This document shows, in pieces, positions 26,559 through 34,965 of a stretch of DNA of 64,000 nucleotides. The stretch spans positions 1-64,000 of the forward strand of contig JAUIDY010000018.1 of NCBI GenBank assembly GCA_030428385.1. Reading direction: 5' to 3'. This DNA is from Rhodothermia bacterium. GTDB taxonomy: Bacteria > Bacteroidota > Rhodothermia > Rhodothermales > JAAAOL01. A program made the translations under genes and the position numbers. The notes under the pieces are model-generated. The model ran no database searches. It saw only the letters and a program-made list of their open reading frames with translations, and was not told the origin of the DNA. Position 1 is the stretch's first letter. Each line of letters starts with the position of its first letter.

Positions 26559-26863
26559 TGGGCCGCATTGAACGAAGACAACAGGCTAACCTTGACCTGT
26601 ACGACATCTGGGAGCACATCGCACGGGAAAACAGCGCGGCGGCTGATAACGTCATCCGTCGCATCCACAGGACACTTCAAAAGCTCGCCGATATGCCAGG
26701 GTTAGGACGCACTCGCAGAGAACTTGCCCCTAACCTCCGCAGCTTCGTCGTCATGCAATTTGTGGTTTACTACGTGCCTCTTATAGATGGCATAGAAGTG
26801 GTTCGGGTACTCCATAGCAGGCAGGACGTGGACGATGCCTTTGGATTTGAATCCGATGAATAG
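26558..26863 (+). CDS. parE: ParE/RelE-family toxin
   Basis: The 101-residue product has the ParE toxin pattern: RQQANLDLYDIWEHIARENS at the N-terminus, then LADMPGLGRTRREL and RSFVVMQFVVYYVPLIDGIE with VVRVLHSRQD at the C-terminus. ParE toxins poison DNA gyrase; RelE relatives cleave mRNA. The ParE assignment rests on the partner and on GLGRTR. It would act as a plasmid-addiction module. Confidence 0.9.
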   Translation: MGRIERRQQANLDLYDIWEHIARENSAAADNVIRRIHRTLQKLADMPGLGRTRRELAPNLRSFVVMQFVVYYVPLIDGIEVVRVLHSRQDVDDAFGFESDE

Positions 26864-26865
26864 AA

Positions 26866-26895
26866 AAAACCCGGCTATGCAGTCGGGTTTTGTGT
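26866..26895. terminator. Terminator behind ParE, usable in both directions
   Basis: AACCCG and CGGGTT form the stem around the loop GCTATGCAGT, with an A run before and a T run after. It separates ParE from the leftward gene ending at 26906. Confidence 0.8.
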
Positions 26896-26905
26896 TTGGT
26901 GCAAG

Positions 26906-27214
26906 TCAATACTCTAGGGGCAAGAGCATCGTCCAGTAGTCGTAATCTGTGAGCTGCTCTTCCGTGAACTCACCGGAGCGCTTCATGCGGCCGCTAAGCT
27001 GGCAAATGCACCAGACCACGCGGCCATCATCAGACTCGTAGACTTGCAGGTAATCAACACCGTTCTCTGCTTCCACAACGTGTAAGAGATCACGGTAGAT
27101 TTCAGCGATTTCGGGCGATGTGAGCGCGTTTGCGACCCCCTGTGTGATCACGCCCCGGCCGTCGAAGTGATAATCGCCTTCGCATTCTTGCAGCTTTCGT
27201 GTCCATGTTGCCAT
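26906..27214 (-). CDS. Hypothetical plasmid protein, 102 residues
   Basis: The family is not recognised. The soluble acidic product contains CEGDYHFDGRGVITQGVANA, DYLQVYESDDGRVVWCICQ and the ending DYWTMLLPLEY. Two cysteines are spaced as CIC. It has an upstream purine-rich site (GGAGACAAAAGG). Its leftward neighbour at 27305 is on the same strand, so the two may be co-transcribed. Confidence 0.55.
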   Translation of the reverse strand: MATWTRKLQECEGDYHFDGRGVITQGVANALTSPEIAEIYRDLLHVVEAENGVDYLQVYESDDGRVVWCICQLSGRMKRSGEFTEEQLTDYDYWTMLLPLEY

Positions 27215-27304
27215 TGCCTTTTGTCTCCTTTGGCCTGTGGAACTGTTCCAGCGTCCAGTATGAGGGAAGGGGAGCAGACGTCAAGCAGGAGACATCAAGG
27301 TTGG

Positions 27305-27505
27305 CTATGCGTGGATGTCGGATGGTTCGCCGTGTTCGCGAAGCACCACCCGGCCGCTTAGGGGCAAGGCATCAAGCATGATCGACAGGCCTTTGCCATC
27401 GCTGTGCATCCAGGCGGCCCCGATCTTTGTCCAGCTACCATTTGCCTCGTCCTCCTGCACTACATAGGCGATATAGGAGGGCTTGTTGGTTGGGTTGTTT
27501 TCCAT
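27305..27505 (-). CDS. Small hypothetical plasmid protein, 66 residues
   Basis: I start at the ATG at 27505 (MENNPTNKPSY); a longer frame upstream is not supported. The core SWTKIGAAWMHSDGKGLSIM followed by LDALPLSGRVVLRE is a pattern seen in many small plasmid and phage proteins of unknown function. It lies at the downstream end of the structured region 27614-27970 on the same strand. Confidence 0.6.
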   Translation of the reverse strand: MENNPTNKPSYIAYVVQEDEANGSWTKIGAAWMHSDGKGLSIMLDALPLSGRVVLREHGEPSDIHA

Positions 27506-27613
27506 AGACGTATGTAAAAACTGATAACGAGCGCTATTAGGCTCAGCAGTCAGTATAGCATGAACGCGGCAAATGGTCGGTGCTCTCAGATGCCGGGCAT
27601 CCACCAGCACCGA

Positions 27614-27970
27614 TGCGGGCAAGGCCCGCAGGTATGAAGTGGGCTATTCCAACCTGTTTCCATACGCCACTTCATACCTAAAAACGAGGAAAAGCCCGAT
27701 GGGCTTTGCTGTTTTCTTTTTGCGCCGTCGGTCGCTCCGCTCCCGACTTCGACCCGCTTCCACCTCCTTCGCTGCTTACTACCCGTGCGCTACTTCGGAC
27801 ACAGGCACTCCGCTGACGCTGCGTGGGTGGACGACGCGTTGCTTGGACGAGGCGTGCTCTTTTGCCAGATCCAGCCGAACGCCTCGCCAGCGTGCCGAAG
27901 TCGGGAGCTTGTCGCCCCGCACACCTCACCTACGTTCGGGATGCGTGGCAACCCCGACGGCGCAAAAAGA
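27614..27970 (-). ncRNA. Densely structured non-coding segment: candidate large ncRNA or origin of transfer
   Basis: The 636-base gap between 27505 and 28142 has four nested or adjacent inverted repeats. They are TGCGGGC/GCCCGCA (27614-27630); GGTATGAAGTGG and its complement (27631-27642 with 27667-27678); a minus-strand terminator (27691-27707); and a long-range pair of 17 bp perfect (27715-27731 with 27954-27970) that encloses a 13-bp perfect pair (27739-27751 with 27896-27908) and an 8-bp hairpin (27848-27855 with 27879-27886). On the minus strand this makes a closed RNA of about 256 bases followed by a terminator. Frames through it are low-complexity Arg/Ser-rich and look non-coding. An oriT is the main alternative because a coupling-type ATPase follows. 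Confidence 0.5.
27691..27707 (-). terminator. Terminator at the 3' end of the structured segment (minus strand)
   Basis: AAAGCCC and GGGCTTT pair around a short loop; on the minus strand the hairpin is followed by TCCTCGTTTTT. It would end a leftward transcript that covers the closed structure at 27715-27970. Confidence 0.6.
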
Positions 27971-28141
27971 GGGACCGCACTTGCGTGCGCGCAGGAGTTA
28001 TCCACGGATGCGCTAAGACAACGCGCGTGTGCTACACTAGAGGCTCAAAAAAACGAAAGGCTCCGAAGTATACGTCAGCCCCGTTTATGTGCCGTGCTGG
28101 CCCCACACAAGCCCATGTACGGCTCGTTTTGGGGTTGTCTT

Positions 28142-29425
28142 ATGGCTCGTGAGTCCAACACAAATCATGTCACGACGATTGCCAAGCGCGAAGGCTATGG
28201 GGGTAGGGGAGAGATCGTTACGCTAGATGCCGAGGCTAGGCGTCGGCATCTTTACGTTGTGGGAAAATCCGGCAGCGGCAAATCGACCCTGATCGGCAAC
28301 ATGATCGTGCAGGACATCCACCAGGGGAGAGGCCTTACCTTTTTAGACCCGCACGGGGATCTGGCGCTGGATCTGTTAGATCAGATTCCACCGGAGCGCA
28401 TCACCGACGTGCTTTATTTCGACGCGGCGTGTGCGGATTATCCGGTTGGATTTAACCTGCTGGAGAAAAAGCGGGCAGCCAATCATCTTGTGACATCAAG
28501 CGTGATCGACGTGCTGCGCTCAATGTGGCAAGACTCGTGGGGGCCGCGCATGGAATACATCTTGTCCAACGTGGTTGCAGCGCTTGGTGAGCGGGAGGGG
28601 AGTACGCTTTTGGGCGTGCAGAAACTCCTGGTTAATCGGGATTACCGGCAGCACACGCTGCGTTTTGTGCACGATCCGATCATCCAGGCCTTCTGGCATC
28701 ACGAGTTTGACCGGTGGCCGCAGCGATTGCAGCAGGAAGCCATCGCGCCGATTCAGAACAAAGTCGGTCGCATCACCGGGCACCCAGTCTTGCGTAATAT
28801 TGTCGGGCAGGTGCGCTCGACGTTCGACCCGCGCCGGGTGATGGATGAAAAACGGATCGTGATTGTCAACCTCGCGCGGGGCGTGTTGGGAGCCGATGCT
28901 TCCAACCTGCTGGGGTCGCTCCTGGTGGCGGCCTACAGTCTGGCTGCCTTTTCACGCGCCGACACGCCCTCAGATCGACGCTCACGGCACAGCCTTTACA
29001 TTGATGAGGTGCAGCATGTAGGGGCGGGAGCGCTGTCTACGCTGCTTTCAGAGGGCGCTAAGTATGGGGCAGAGATAATTGCGGCGAACCAGTTCACCTC
29101 GCAGCTCGATGAAAGGGTGCGTGATGCCATCTTTGGCAACGTGCAGACCATTATGTCCTTCAGTGTAGGAGCGAGTGACAGCCTGCATCTGGAGCGTGAG
29201 TTCAGCCAGGACGTGAAGCAGCAGCAATTCACCGAGCTTGCCCCCCACGAGGTGTTTATCAAGACAGGAAGCTTGCCCGAGGAGCGGGTGCCTTTTCGGG
29301 CAAGGACGCTTCCAGCGCTCGGTATGTATTACGGCCGTAGCAGATCGGTTGTCGGGCGAAGCAGGACGCAATTTACGAGGCCAAGACAGAAAGTGGAGGA
29401 GAAAATAGCCCGGTTCTTACAATAG
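28142..29425 (+). CDS. HerA/TraD-like mobilisation ATPase (DUF87 type)
   Basis: I start at the ATG at 28142 since the open frame upstream runs through the structured segment and looks non-coding. The 427-residue protein has Walker A VVGKSGSGKST (about 37-47), the phrase GLTFLDPHGDLALDLL typical of VirD4/TraD/HerA ATPases, and Walker B SLYIDEVQHVG (about 284). No transmembrane helix is seen, so it may be a soluble coupling or pumping ATPase. A decayed copy of its Walker B downstream region lies at 31337-31431. A second, membrane-anchored relative is at 38869-40494. Confidence 0.85.
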   Translation: MARESNTNHVTTIAKREGYGGRGEIVTLDAEARRRHLYVVGKSGSGKSTLIGNMIVQDIHQGRGLTFLDPHGDLALDLLDQIPPERITDVLYFDAACADYPVGFNLLEKKRAANHLVTSSVIDVLRSMWQDSWGPRMEYILSNVVAALGEREGSTLLGVQKLLVNRDYRQHTLRFVHDPIIQAFWHHEFDRWPQRLQQEAIAPIQNKVGRITGHPVLRNIVGQVRSTFDPRRVMDEKRIVIVNLARGVLGADASNLLGSLLVAAYSLAAFSRADTPSDRRSRHSLYIDEVQHVGAGALSTLLSEGAKYGAEIIAANQFTSQLDERVRDAIFGNVQTIMSFSVGASDSLHLEREFSQDVKQQQFTELAPHEVFIKTGSLPEERVPFRARTLPALGMYYGRSRSVVGRSRTQFTRPRQKVEEKIARFLQ

Positions 29426-29497
29426 TAAATGAGGTAGGCTTCCGCTATATTGCCGGAAACGTTTACAGACAGAAATACTGTTTTTCAAAGATAGGGA

Positions 29498-30130
29498 ATG
29501 AGCCGTTTTCTCTTTATTATTTTTCTACTCGGCCTTGTTTCATGGCCTCGCTTAGTTTCAGCGCAGTACGGGTTCGATGTCAAAACACATTTGGCCGACA
29601 AACACGAGTTGAAGGTGGTGAAAGAAGGGGTGTTGTATGCCATTGAGGAAGCGCCGTGGGCCACCATGAAAGAAATAGGGGAGGACTATTCTCTCTGGCT
29701 AAAAGGCATACAGCGCCAGCATGCGGGAGACTCCTTGCGCATTTACGTTGATGTGGAGCTTCGTTCGCCTGCAATGTTTACCTCCGGCGAACTGATCGGG
29801 CGATACAGATCGAGCATTTCATACCACTGGGGGGAGGCTAAAGAATATGCTCAAGAAAGCATTGATACAGACTTGTTCTTGTCTTCATCCGCTACGGATT
29901 ATGAAAGCATTTCCGAGGATATGGGACGTATGATCAAGCTGGTTTCTAGTTTTACAGGAGAGCCTATCATAGGAAATGTGTCCGCCACACTTTTAGCTCA
30001 GCTAATAGAATCATTGCCCAGCACCATGCAAGGAAATCCATCTCCCGTCGAGCTTATGGAAAGCATGCTTTTGGGACACCAGGTGCTCGCTGACCTTGAA
30101 TCGGTGATTCCTAGTATCCGCTCTTATTGA
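29498..30130 (+). CDS. Secreted hypothetical protein, 210 residues
   Basis: A signal peptide (residues 1-22, ending VSA) is followed by a mixed alpha/beta chain with no family that I recognise. It contains EAPWATMKEIGEDYSLWLKG and SLRIYVDVELRSPAMFTSGE, and a single-domain plan without Cys. A terminator stands 30 bases downstream. It lies behind the ATPase gene, with 72 bases between, and might be a conjugation-associated envelope protein, but nothing in the sequence shows this. Confidence 0.55.
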   Translation: MSRFLFIIFLLGLVSWPRLVSAQYGFDVKTHLADKHELKVVKEGVLYAIEEAPWATMKEIGEDYSLWLKGIQRQHAGDSLRIYVDVELRSPAMFTSGELIGRYRSSISYHWGEAKEYAQESIDTDLFLSSSATDYESISEDMGRMIKLVSSFTGEPIIGNVSATLLAQLIESLPSTMQGNPSPVELMESMLLGHQVLADLESVIPSIRSY

Positions 30131-30159
30131 TTTTTGCCTGGGTGTTTTGGCGTGAACTT

Positions 30160-30185
30160 CCATCCTGCTTGGGATGGGGATTTTT
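30160..30185 (+). terminator. Terminator after the secreted protein gene
   Basis: CCATCC and GGATGG pair around TGCTTG, followed by GGGATTTTT. It fits the end of the gene at 29498-30130. Confidence 0.75.
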
Positions 30186-30225
30186 GACAGGACACTGACC
30201 AGATACCAAATCTACGTCTTTTACA

Positions 30226-30465
30226 TTAATCGTCACCGTTGGATACGGGGTCACCATCGTAAGCACGCGCCCCTTCTTGGGGTCTCCACACGGATTCGCC
30301 GTGTTCGAGGACTTCGATCAGGGTGCGACCCTTGTAGCGCATAGAGCGCGGAGCAGGCTGGTTTCCGGTATGAACCTGAACCATTTCGGCGGCTCCCGCC
30401 AGAAGCTTGTCAAAATTGAAACCCAGAGTTTCTTCTTGCTGGGTTGCTTTGGGTTGGTCAGGCAT
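30226..30465 (-). CDS. Small hypothetical plasmid protein, 79 residues
   Basis: The family is not recognised. The product is hydrophilic, with LGFNFDKLLAGAAEMVQVHT and a C-terminal YKGRTLIEVLEHGESVWRPQ. Small proteins of this look are common near mobilisation genes. It is read against its neighbours, with 95 bases to the upstream secreted gene's stop and 241 to the NYN gene. Confidence 0.5.
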   Translation of the reverse strand: MPDQPKATQQEETLGFNFDKLLAGAAEMVQVHTGNQPAPRSMRYKGRTLIEVLEHGESVWRPQEGARAYDGDPVSNGDD

Positions 30466-30581
30466 GGTGGAAGTATTTGAGGTCTTCTATTTCAGTACTC
30501 CATTGGGAGAGTGAGGTAGCATAAAAAACAGGCAAGCCGTCCATGTGAAAGTCATTACAGAAGAGGGTGGGGGAGAAACTC

Positions 30582-30615
30582 TTGACTCCAGATCAAGTAC
30601 CATTTATTATCTTTG
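30582..30615 (+). promoter_or_regulatory. Bacteroidota-type promoter (-33/-7) upstream of the NYN gene
   Basis: TTGAC at 30582 and TATCTTTG at 30608-30615 are separated by about 21 bases and fit the -33 TTG and -7 TAnnTTTG elements of Bacteroidota. A terminator-like hairpin lies between it and the start codon at 30707. Confidence 0.6.
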
Positions 30616-30649
30616 CATACCCCCCCTGTTCCTTTCGAGGGCAGGGCGC

Positions 30650-30686
30650 GAGGCCGCATCGGGAAACCGGTGCGGTCTCTGCTTTT
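30650..30686 (+). terminator. Leader hairpin with T tract in front of the NYN gene
   Basis: A 13-bp stem from GAGGCCGCATCGG with its near-complement (two G-T pairs) is followed by TGCTTTTTT and then the start at 30707. Its placement after the promoter and before the gene suggests attenuation. The terminator at 31477-31516 behind the gene has a nearly identical stem and flank. Confidence 0.65.
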
Positions 30687-30706
30687 TTATGCTACGCTGA
30701 CGCTTT

Positions 30707-31336
30707 ATGAAGCCCCGTACCCACATCTACATTGATGGCTTTAACCTTTTCTATGGTGCTCTCAAAGGCACTCCTTACAAATGGCTGGATCTAAATCGTC
30801 TCTGCGAATTGCTCCTGCCGCACAATGACATACAGTCGATCAAATACTTTACGGCCCGAGTGACGGCGCGATCAAACAAACCAAACCAAGCCACCAACCA
30901 GCAATTCTATCTGCGAGCGCTCCAGACGCTTCCGAACCTGGATATCATCTATGGTCACTTTCTCTCGAATGAAGTGCGGATGCCTTTAGCCAAACCAATC
31001 CGTGGCCAATCAGCAATGGTGAAAGTCATCAAAACCGAAGAGAAAGGGTCGGATGTCAACATCGCAGCTCACCTCGTGAACGATGCACATAGAGGCCTCT
31101 TCGATGTAGCCGTCCTGATTACGAATGATTCAGATCTATTAACTCCCATGCAAATTGTTCAAAGAGAACTTCATTTACCTGTAGGTCTCATCAGTCCATA
31201 CAAACGTATTGCGCACGTCCTGGCACGGGAGGCAGCATTTAAGAAGAAAATCCGAAGCGGGGTGCTCGGAGCGAGTCAGCTTCCGCACACGCTTCGAGAT
31301 GGGCAGGGGATGTTCCATAAACCAGCGTCATGGTAG
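30707..31336 (+). CDS. NYN-domain (PIN-like) ribonuclease
   Basis: The 209-residue protein is a NYN/LabA-type nuclease. Acidic active-site residues are visible in YIDGFNLFYGALKG (Asp at about residue 10), EEKGSDVNIAAHLVNDA (two Asp) and DVAVLITNDSDLLTPMQ (Asp-Asp). Such enzymes cut RNA and occur in defence and mobile elements. It is flanked by two similar hairpins, and a fragment of a second NYN copy lies at 35153-35233. A defence or RNA-turnover role is inferred. Confidence 0.88.
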   Translation: MKPRTHIYIDGFNLFYGALKGTPYKWLDLNRLCELLLPHNDIQSIKYFTARVTARSNKPNQATNQQFYLRALQTLPNLDIIYGHFLSNEVRMPLAKPIRGQSAMVKVIKTEEKGSDVNIAAHLVNDAHRGLFDVAVLITNDSDLLTPMQIVQRELHLPVGLISPYKRIAHVLAREAAFKKKIRSGVLGASQLPHTLRDGQGMFHKPASW

Positions 31337-31431
31337 AGGACGTAAAATATGACGCAGAGATCATCGTGGCGAACCAGTTCTTCTCGCAACTCTCGATCGT
31401 TTTCGGTGAGAGGCTCTGGCTAGACCTATGA
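31337..31431 (+). pseudogene. Fragment of the HerA/TraD-like ATPase gene
   Basis: Directly after the NYN stop the frame encodes KYDAEIIVANQFFSQL, which parallels KYGAEIIAANQFTSQL of the ATPase at 28142-29425. It ends at a TGA at 31429. About 20 aligned residues match with two or three differences, and no start or P-loop is present, so this is a remnant of a lost copy. Confidence 0.75.
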
Positions 31432-31476
31432 CCCGAGCCCCTGACACACTAACTAATTGAAACACCCCCGGGCCGC

Positions 31477-31516
31477 GAGGCCACATCGGTTTCCAGATGT
31501 GGCCTCAGCATTTTTT
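31477..31516 (+). terminator. Terminator behind the NYN region
   Basis: A perfect 11-bp stem (GAGGCCACATC with GATGTGGCCTC) is followed by AGCATTTTTT. Stem, flank and the trailing GCTACGC match the hairpin at 30650, so the NYN gene and the fragment are framed by a repeated unit. Confidence 0.8.
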
Positions 31517-31583
31517 GCTACGCCTCTGTGAGGCCCCAATCATAGACTTCTCCAATTCAGAATCGGAACAAGAAATCAAAGTA

Positions 31584-31618
31584 GAAAAAAAGCCCCGGCA
31601 CTAAATAATACCGGGGCT
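31584..31618 (-). terminator. Terminator of the M4 peptidase gene (minus strand)
   Basis: AGCCCCGG and CCGGGGCT pair with a 12-base loop, and on the minus strand seven T residues follow. It lies 22 bases behind the peptidase stop. Confidence 0.85.
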
Positions 31619-31639
31619 GTTGGGCGGCAATTGATAAGC

Positions 31640-33880
31640 CTATTTCGTGAGAATCATCCGTTGGGTCTCTACATATCCACCAGAGGCCAGTTGGTACATG
31701 TAGACACCACTTGGAAGGTTGGTTGCCTCCCAAGACACCTCGTGGTACCCAGCTTCCACCGGGCCATCAATCAGTTGCGTGACCTCACGACCCATCATGT
31801 CGTAGACCACCAGGGAAACATCAGCCGCCTCCGGCAACGCAAAGCGGATTTGTGTGGATGGATTGAACGGGTTGGGATAGTTGGGAAGCAGTTCAAACCG
31901 TGCTGGAGGGAGCGTCTCCTCCGTCATAGCAGGAGCGTCTTCCTCGTTTTTGCACCACTGGCAGGAGGTTTTTTGCACATAGATCTCATCCTCAGCGGTC
32001 TCGCTACCCGCACTAATAACGAGCTTGAGCCTGAAGGAGTCGTCTCCCATCGTGTAATCATAGGATAGGCCGGTGTCCACTTGCACCCAGGTAGAACTTG
32101 TTGCAGGCTCTTTCTTGTACCAGGTATAGCTGGGAGTTCCTTCCCCACCGAGAGCATCGGCGCTCCAAGTTCCTTGTTGATTATAAGAAAGCGTTGTGGG
32201 GCCGGTAATATTGGCAAAGAGTGGAGCATAGACTCCCTTCTGATTGAATTGGTACTCAATCGTGTTGATGTAGGAACCGCTGGTTTCGACGTAGTCTACC
32301 TGCAACATGCCAAGCAGAAAATCACCGAAGGTGGCATCGGAGGAGAGAAGTTGGAGCGTGGATAGGACAAGATCATCAGCGTAAGAGCTTGATAGAACGC
32401 CCCTTACATCCCAAAGAATCGAGGAGAAGAATTCACCACCCATGTGTGGGTCTTGAAAATCACGTCCACGAAACCAGAGAGGATGCTGAGTATTGGTATA
32501 ATCGTTGTAATCATTAATCTGAGGGTTTGTTACGCTACGCTGCCAACCTGGATAAGTAGAGCGAGCACTAAATTCCTGATAGGCGTATTGTCCTTTTAGC
32601 GTACGACCAGACCAAGCTGCTGTATAATAATCCGCCACACCTTCATCAATCGCTCCTGCTTCTGAGTATCCTGTTCCTAGAGAAGAAACACTACTAATGA
32701 TCGCATGGGTATATTCATGCGAAATCGTCTGGTTGGCACGATTTAGATCATAAACCGTTTTGGAAACGTAACTTTGGGTAAGGTAATTATAGACGAGTTG
32801 ATTGTCATTTTGTAAGCCAAGCGTGATTCGATGGGCTCCAGGATTGTAGTTCGCTGATCCTGGAGCTGTCGGATCATTGGTGTCAACAAATACCTGCCCT
32901 ACATAGGGCGATGCAACATTGTTATTAAACCAATTTCTGAATTCGTTGAGATGATAGTAGACATTCGCCTCATTAAAACGATATTCATCGCCGTTTATGT
33001 CATCAGGATCATATAGAAATTCTAATGACGCATTATAAACGGGTAAATTAGCATAATTTGAGATGGTCAGATCTTCCGTCTCCACATGTGCATAGGTGCC
33101 TTGCAGGTAACCACTTCCATCTAAATTAGTTAGGGTTACTGTAGTCTCACTGGACGTATGGAAAGGGTTTTCGGGATATGCCTTTCCCGTCCCGTTATCA
33201 TCCCGCAAATTGTTGCGCTCATCAAGTACCTCTCCGGTAAAGGCATCAACATAGTATGTCCTGTCGTAGGCTGGACGACGATGCCAAACCGTGACCTTCC
33301 ACGATAACCGAAAAGATTCTTCATTAGGAAGAATCACGAGCTCGGTTTTGGTCTCATCGGGTACAGGTAGTGGTGCAAGAGCAACATATGCAACGCTTGT
33401 TGCCTGCTGGGCAGAAAGGCGCGGTGTATGCTCAACAGATACATCAGGATGATACGTCCCATTGGCCATGAACACGCGGCCATCTGGAAGGAGGTGCACA
33501 AGATATTCAGCACCTTCAACAGGAATGCCGTTCACCGTTTGTTGAAAACGAACATGGTTTCGGCCTGATTCCTGTTCCTGCTGCACGTTCATAAGCCGCA
33601 GCGTAGAAAGGTCGTCAGGTAGGCCAAAGGCCGCACGGAGGTCGTACATGAACTGCCGAGCGGCGACCTCGGGCCGGGCTCCTTTTGATGTAGAAGTTAT
33701 CCCTAGGAGATGACTGGGTGTACCGGTGTGAGGATTCCAACGGACTTGCCAATCATTCCCCTGCACCTCGTCAAAGGCAACCCATGCATCACGTTGCCCA
33801 GCATCGGGTACTCGCTGTGCAGAGACTACTTGTGAAGAAAGAAGTAAGAGTAGACAGGTAATGTTTATGAACGTTCTCAT
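31640..33880 (-). CDS. Secreted M4 (thermolysin-like) metallopeptidase with T9SS sorting domain
   Basis: The 746-residue protein has a signal peptide (residues 1-21), an FTP-type propeptide (about 30-190), and a thermolysin-like catalytic domain. The zinc motif HEYTH is at about residue 386, and GAIDEGVADYY supplies the third ligand Glu about 25 residues on. An Ig/PKD-like domain follows. The C-terminal 80 residues (PNYPNPFNPSTQIRFALPE to the end) form a type A T9SS sorting domain with Gly-Val-Tyr and a final Lys. The protein would be exported and attached or released at the cell surface, and it ties the replicon to a T9SS-bearing lineage. Confidence 0.92.
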   Translation of the reverse strand: MRTFINITCLLLLLSSQVVSAQRVPDAGQRDAWVAFDEVQGNDWQVRWNPHTGTPSHLLGITSTSKGARPEVAARQFMYDLRAAFGLPDDLSTLRLMNVQQEQESGRNHVRFQQTVNGIPVEGAEYLVHLLPDGRVFMANGTYHPDVSVEHTPRLSAQQATSVAYVALAPLPVPDETKTELVILPNEESFRLSWKVTVWHRRPAYDRTYYVDAFTGEVLDERNNLRDDNGTGKAYPENPFHTSSETTVTLTNLDGSGYLQGTYAHVETEDLTISNYANLPVYNASLEFLYDPDDINGDEYRFNEANVYYHLNEFRNWFNNNVASPYVGQVFVDTNDPTAPGSANYNPGAHRITLGLQNDNQLVYNYLTQSYVSKTVYDLNRANQTISHEYTHAIISSVSSLGTGYSEAGAIDEGVADYYTAAWSGRTLKGQYAYQEFSARSTYPGWQRSVTNPQINDYNDYTNTQHPLWFRGRDFQDPHMGGEFFSSILWDVRGVLSSSYADDLVLSTLQLLSSDATFGDFLLGMLQVDYVETSGSYINTIEYQFNQKGVYAPLFANITGPTTLSYNQQGTWSADALGGEGTPSYTWYKKEPATSSTWVQVDTGLSYDYTMGDDSFRLKLVISAGSETAEDEIYVQKTSCQWCKNEEDAPAMTEETLPPARFELLPNYPNPFNPSTQIRFALPEAADVSLVVYDMMGREVTQLIDGPVEAGYHEVSWEATNLPSGVYMYQLASGGYVETQRMILTK

Positions 33881-33912
33881 GGTTCCAGGTGGTTTATGTG
33901 AACGGTTTCAGG

Positions 33913-34965
33913 CTAGAACACCGGATCTTCCCAAGACCAGTCGGGAAAATCGGCGGTCGGAATATCGACAACGCGGCGAAGATCCGTGCCGTCGAGGTTT
34001 ACTGTGTGGATGTACAGATTGCGGTCGCTTGGGACACGTCCTGTGAAGCGAGAAGAAAAGACAAGCCGTGTGCCATCCGGTGACCATCGTGGAAAGTCAA
34101 AATGCCGCTCATCAGAATGCTCGGTCACCCGGTTTACCTCGCCTGTCGTCAGATCGTAGTAATAAATCTCGACGAGCCGCTCTCCTTCGGGTATTCTTCC
34201 AAAAGCAATCCTGCATCCATCCGGTGACCACGCAGGCCAGTTCCCCGCCTCGGTCGTTTCAAAGCGGCGCAGGTTCGTGCCATCCGCGTCCGCAACCAGC
34301 AACCGTCGTGAGGTAGTATCCGCCCACGAAAAAGCGATCATCGATCCATCCGGCGAAAGCGTACTCCCACTCACATTAAACGGCACCTCTGGCGTTGCCG
34401 TAAGCTGAAAAGGCGGCACCGCACCCGTTAGATCGAGAAGAAACTGGAAGGAGACGGGAAAGGGATCACACAGTTCACAGGCTAAAGCCAACAAAAAGCG
34501 ATTGTCGGGCGACCAATCACGAACGACACCTGCCATGTGAAAACCGGAGCCATAGTAGTCGGGGACTGCGGGTTGGATGCTCCCAGATGCATCCATCACA
34601 TACATCATCGGCCCGATGGTGGTGTCGATGCTATCGGATTGGAACGCGAGCATGGTGCCATCACGCGACCACCGCGCTTTGGTGCTGTTGTAGTTACCGC
34701 TCGTCACCACACGCAGATCAGACCCATCGGGGTTGACGGTATAGAGCCGGGTGTTTTCATCCTCAGCACGGGCCTGAAATACGATGCGGCCTTCGACGTT
34801 GTTAACCGGTTGCGGCGTACAGCCCGCATCGTATAGAGGAAGCCAGTCGAGGGGATGCGTTGTCTCCTCATCAGGTGGCTCGACGCCGGTGGGGTTTTCT
34901 GAGCAGCCCGCGAGGAGGTAGGCTGTGGTAAGCAAGACAAGCAGGAGCAAGCGAAAGTATGACAC
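33913..34965 (-). CDS. TolB-like beta-propeller lipoprotein (PD40 repeats)
   Basis: The N-terminus ends in a lipobox LLAGC (Cys at about residue 21), followed by a linker and a beta propeller of at least five repeats. Typical blades are ARWSRDGTMLAFQSD, GSTLSPDGSMIAFSW, PAWSPDGCRIAFGR and PRWSPDGTRLVFSS. The family binds proteins or peptides at the envelope. It lies 32 bases upstream of the M4 peptidase on the same strand and probably shares its transcript; the two may be a processing pair. Confidence 0.85.
   Translation of the reverse strand: MSYFRLLLLVLLTTAYLLAGCSENPTGVEPPDEETTHPLDWLPLYDAGCTPQPVNNVEGRIVFQARAEDENTRLYTVNPDGSDLRVVTSGNYNSTKARWSRDGTMLAFQSDSIDTTIGPMMYVMDASGSIQPAVPDYYGSGFHMAGVVRDWSPDNRFLLALACELCDPFPVSFQFLLDLTGAVPPFQLTATPEVPFNVSGSTLSPDGSMIAFSWADTTSRRLLVADADGTNLRRFETTEAGNWPAWSPDGCRIAFGRIPEGERLVEIYYYDLTTGEVNRVTEHSDERHFDFPRWSPDGTRLVFSSRFTGRVPSDRNLYIHTVNLDGTDLRRVVDIPTADFPDWSWEDPVF

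Noticed and set aside
27715-27970. Group II intron, tmRNA, RNase P RNA or IscB-type omega RNA
   Set aside because: No intron-encoded protein, no domain V-like hairpin, no tag frame or CCA end, and no IscB or IS605 gene nearby.
27573-28016. A 147-residue Arg/Ser-rich frame and its minus-strand counterpart
   Set aside because: Both cross the structured segment in all its pairings, and their composition is typical of non-coding GC-rich DNA.
27785-28141. An N-terminal extension of the coupling ATPase of about 119 residues
   Set aside because: The extension runs through the inverted repeats, is low-complexity and unlike ATPase N-termini; the ATG at 28142 gives the normal start.
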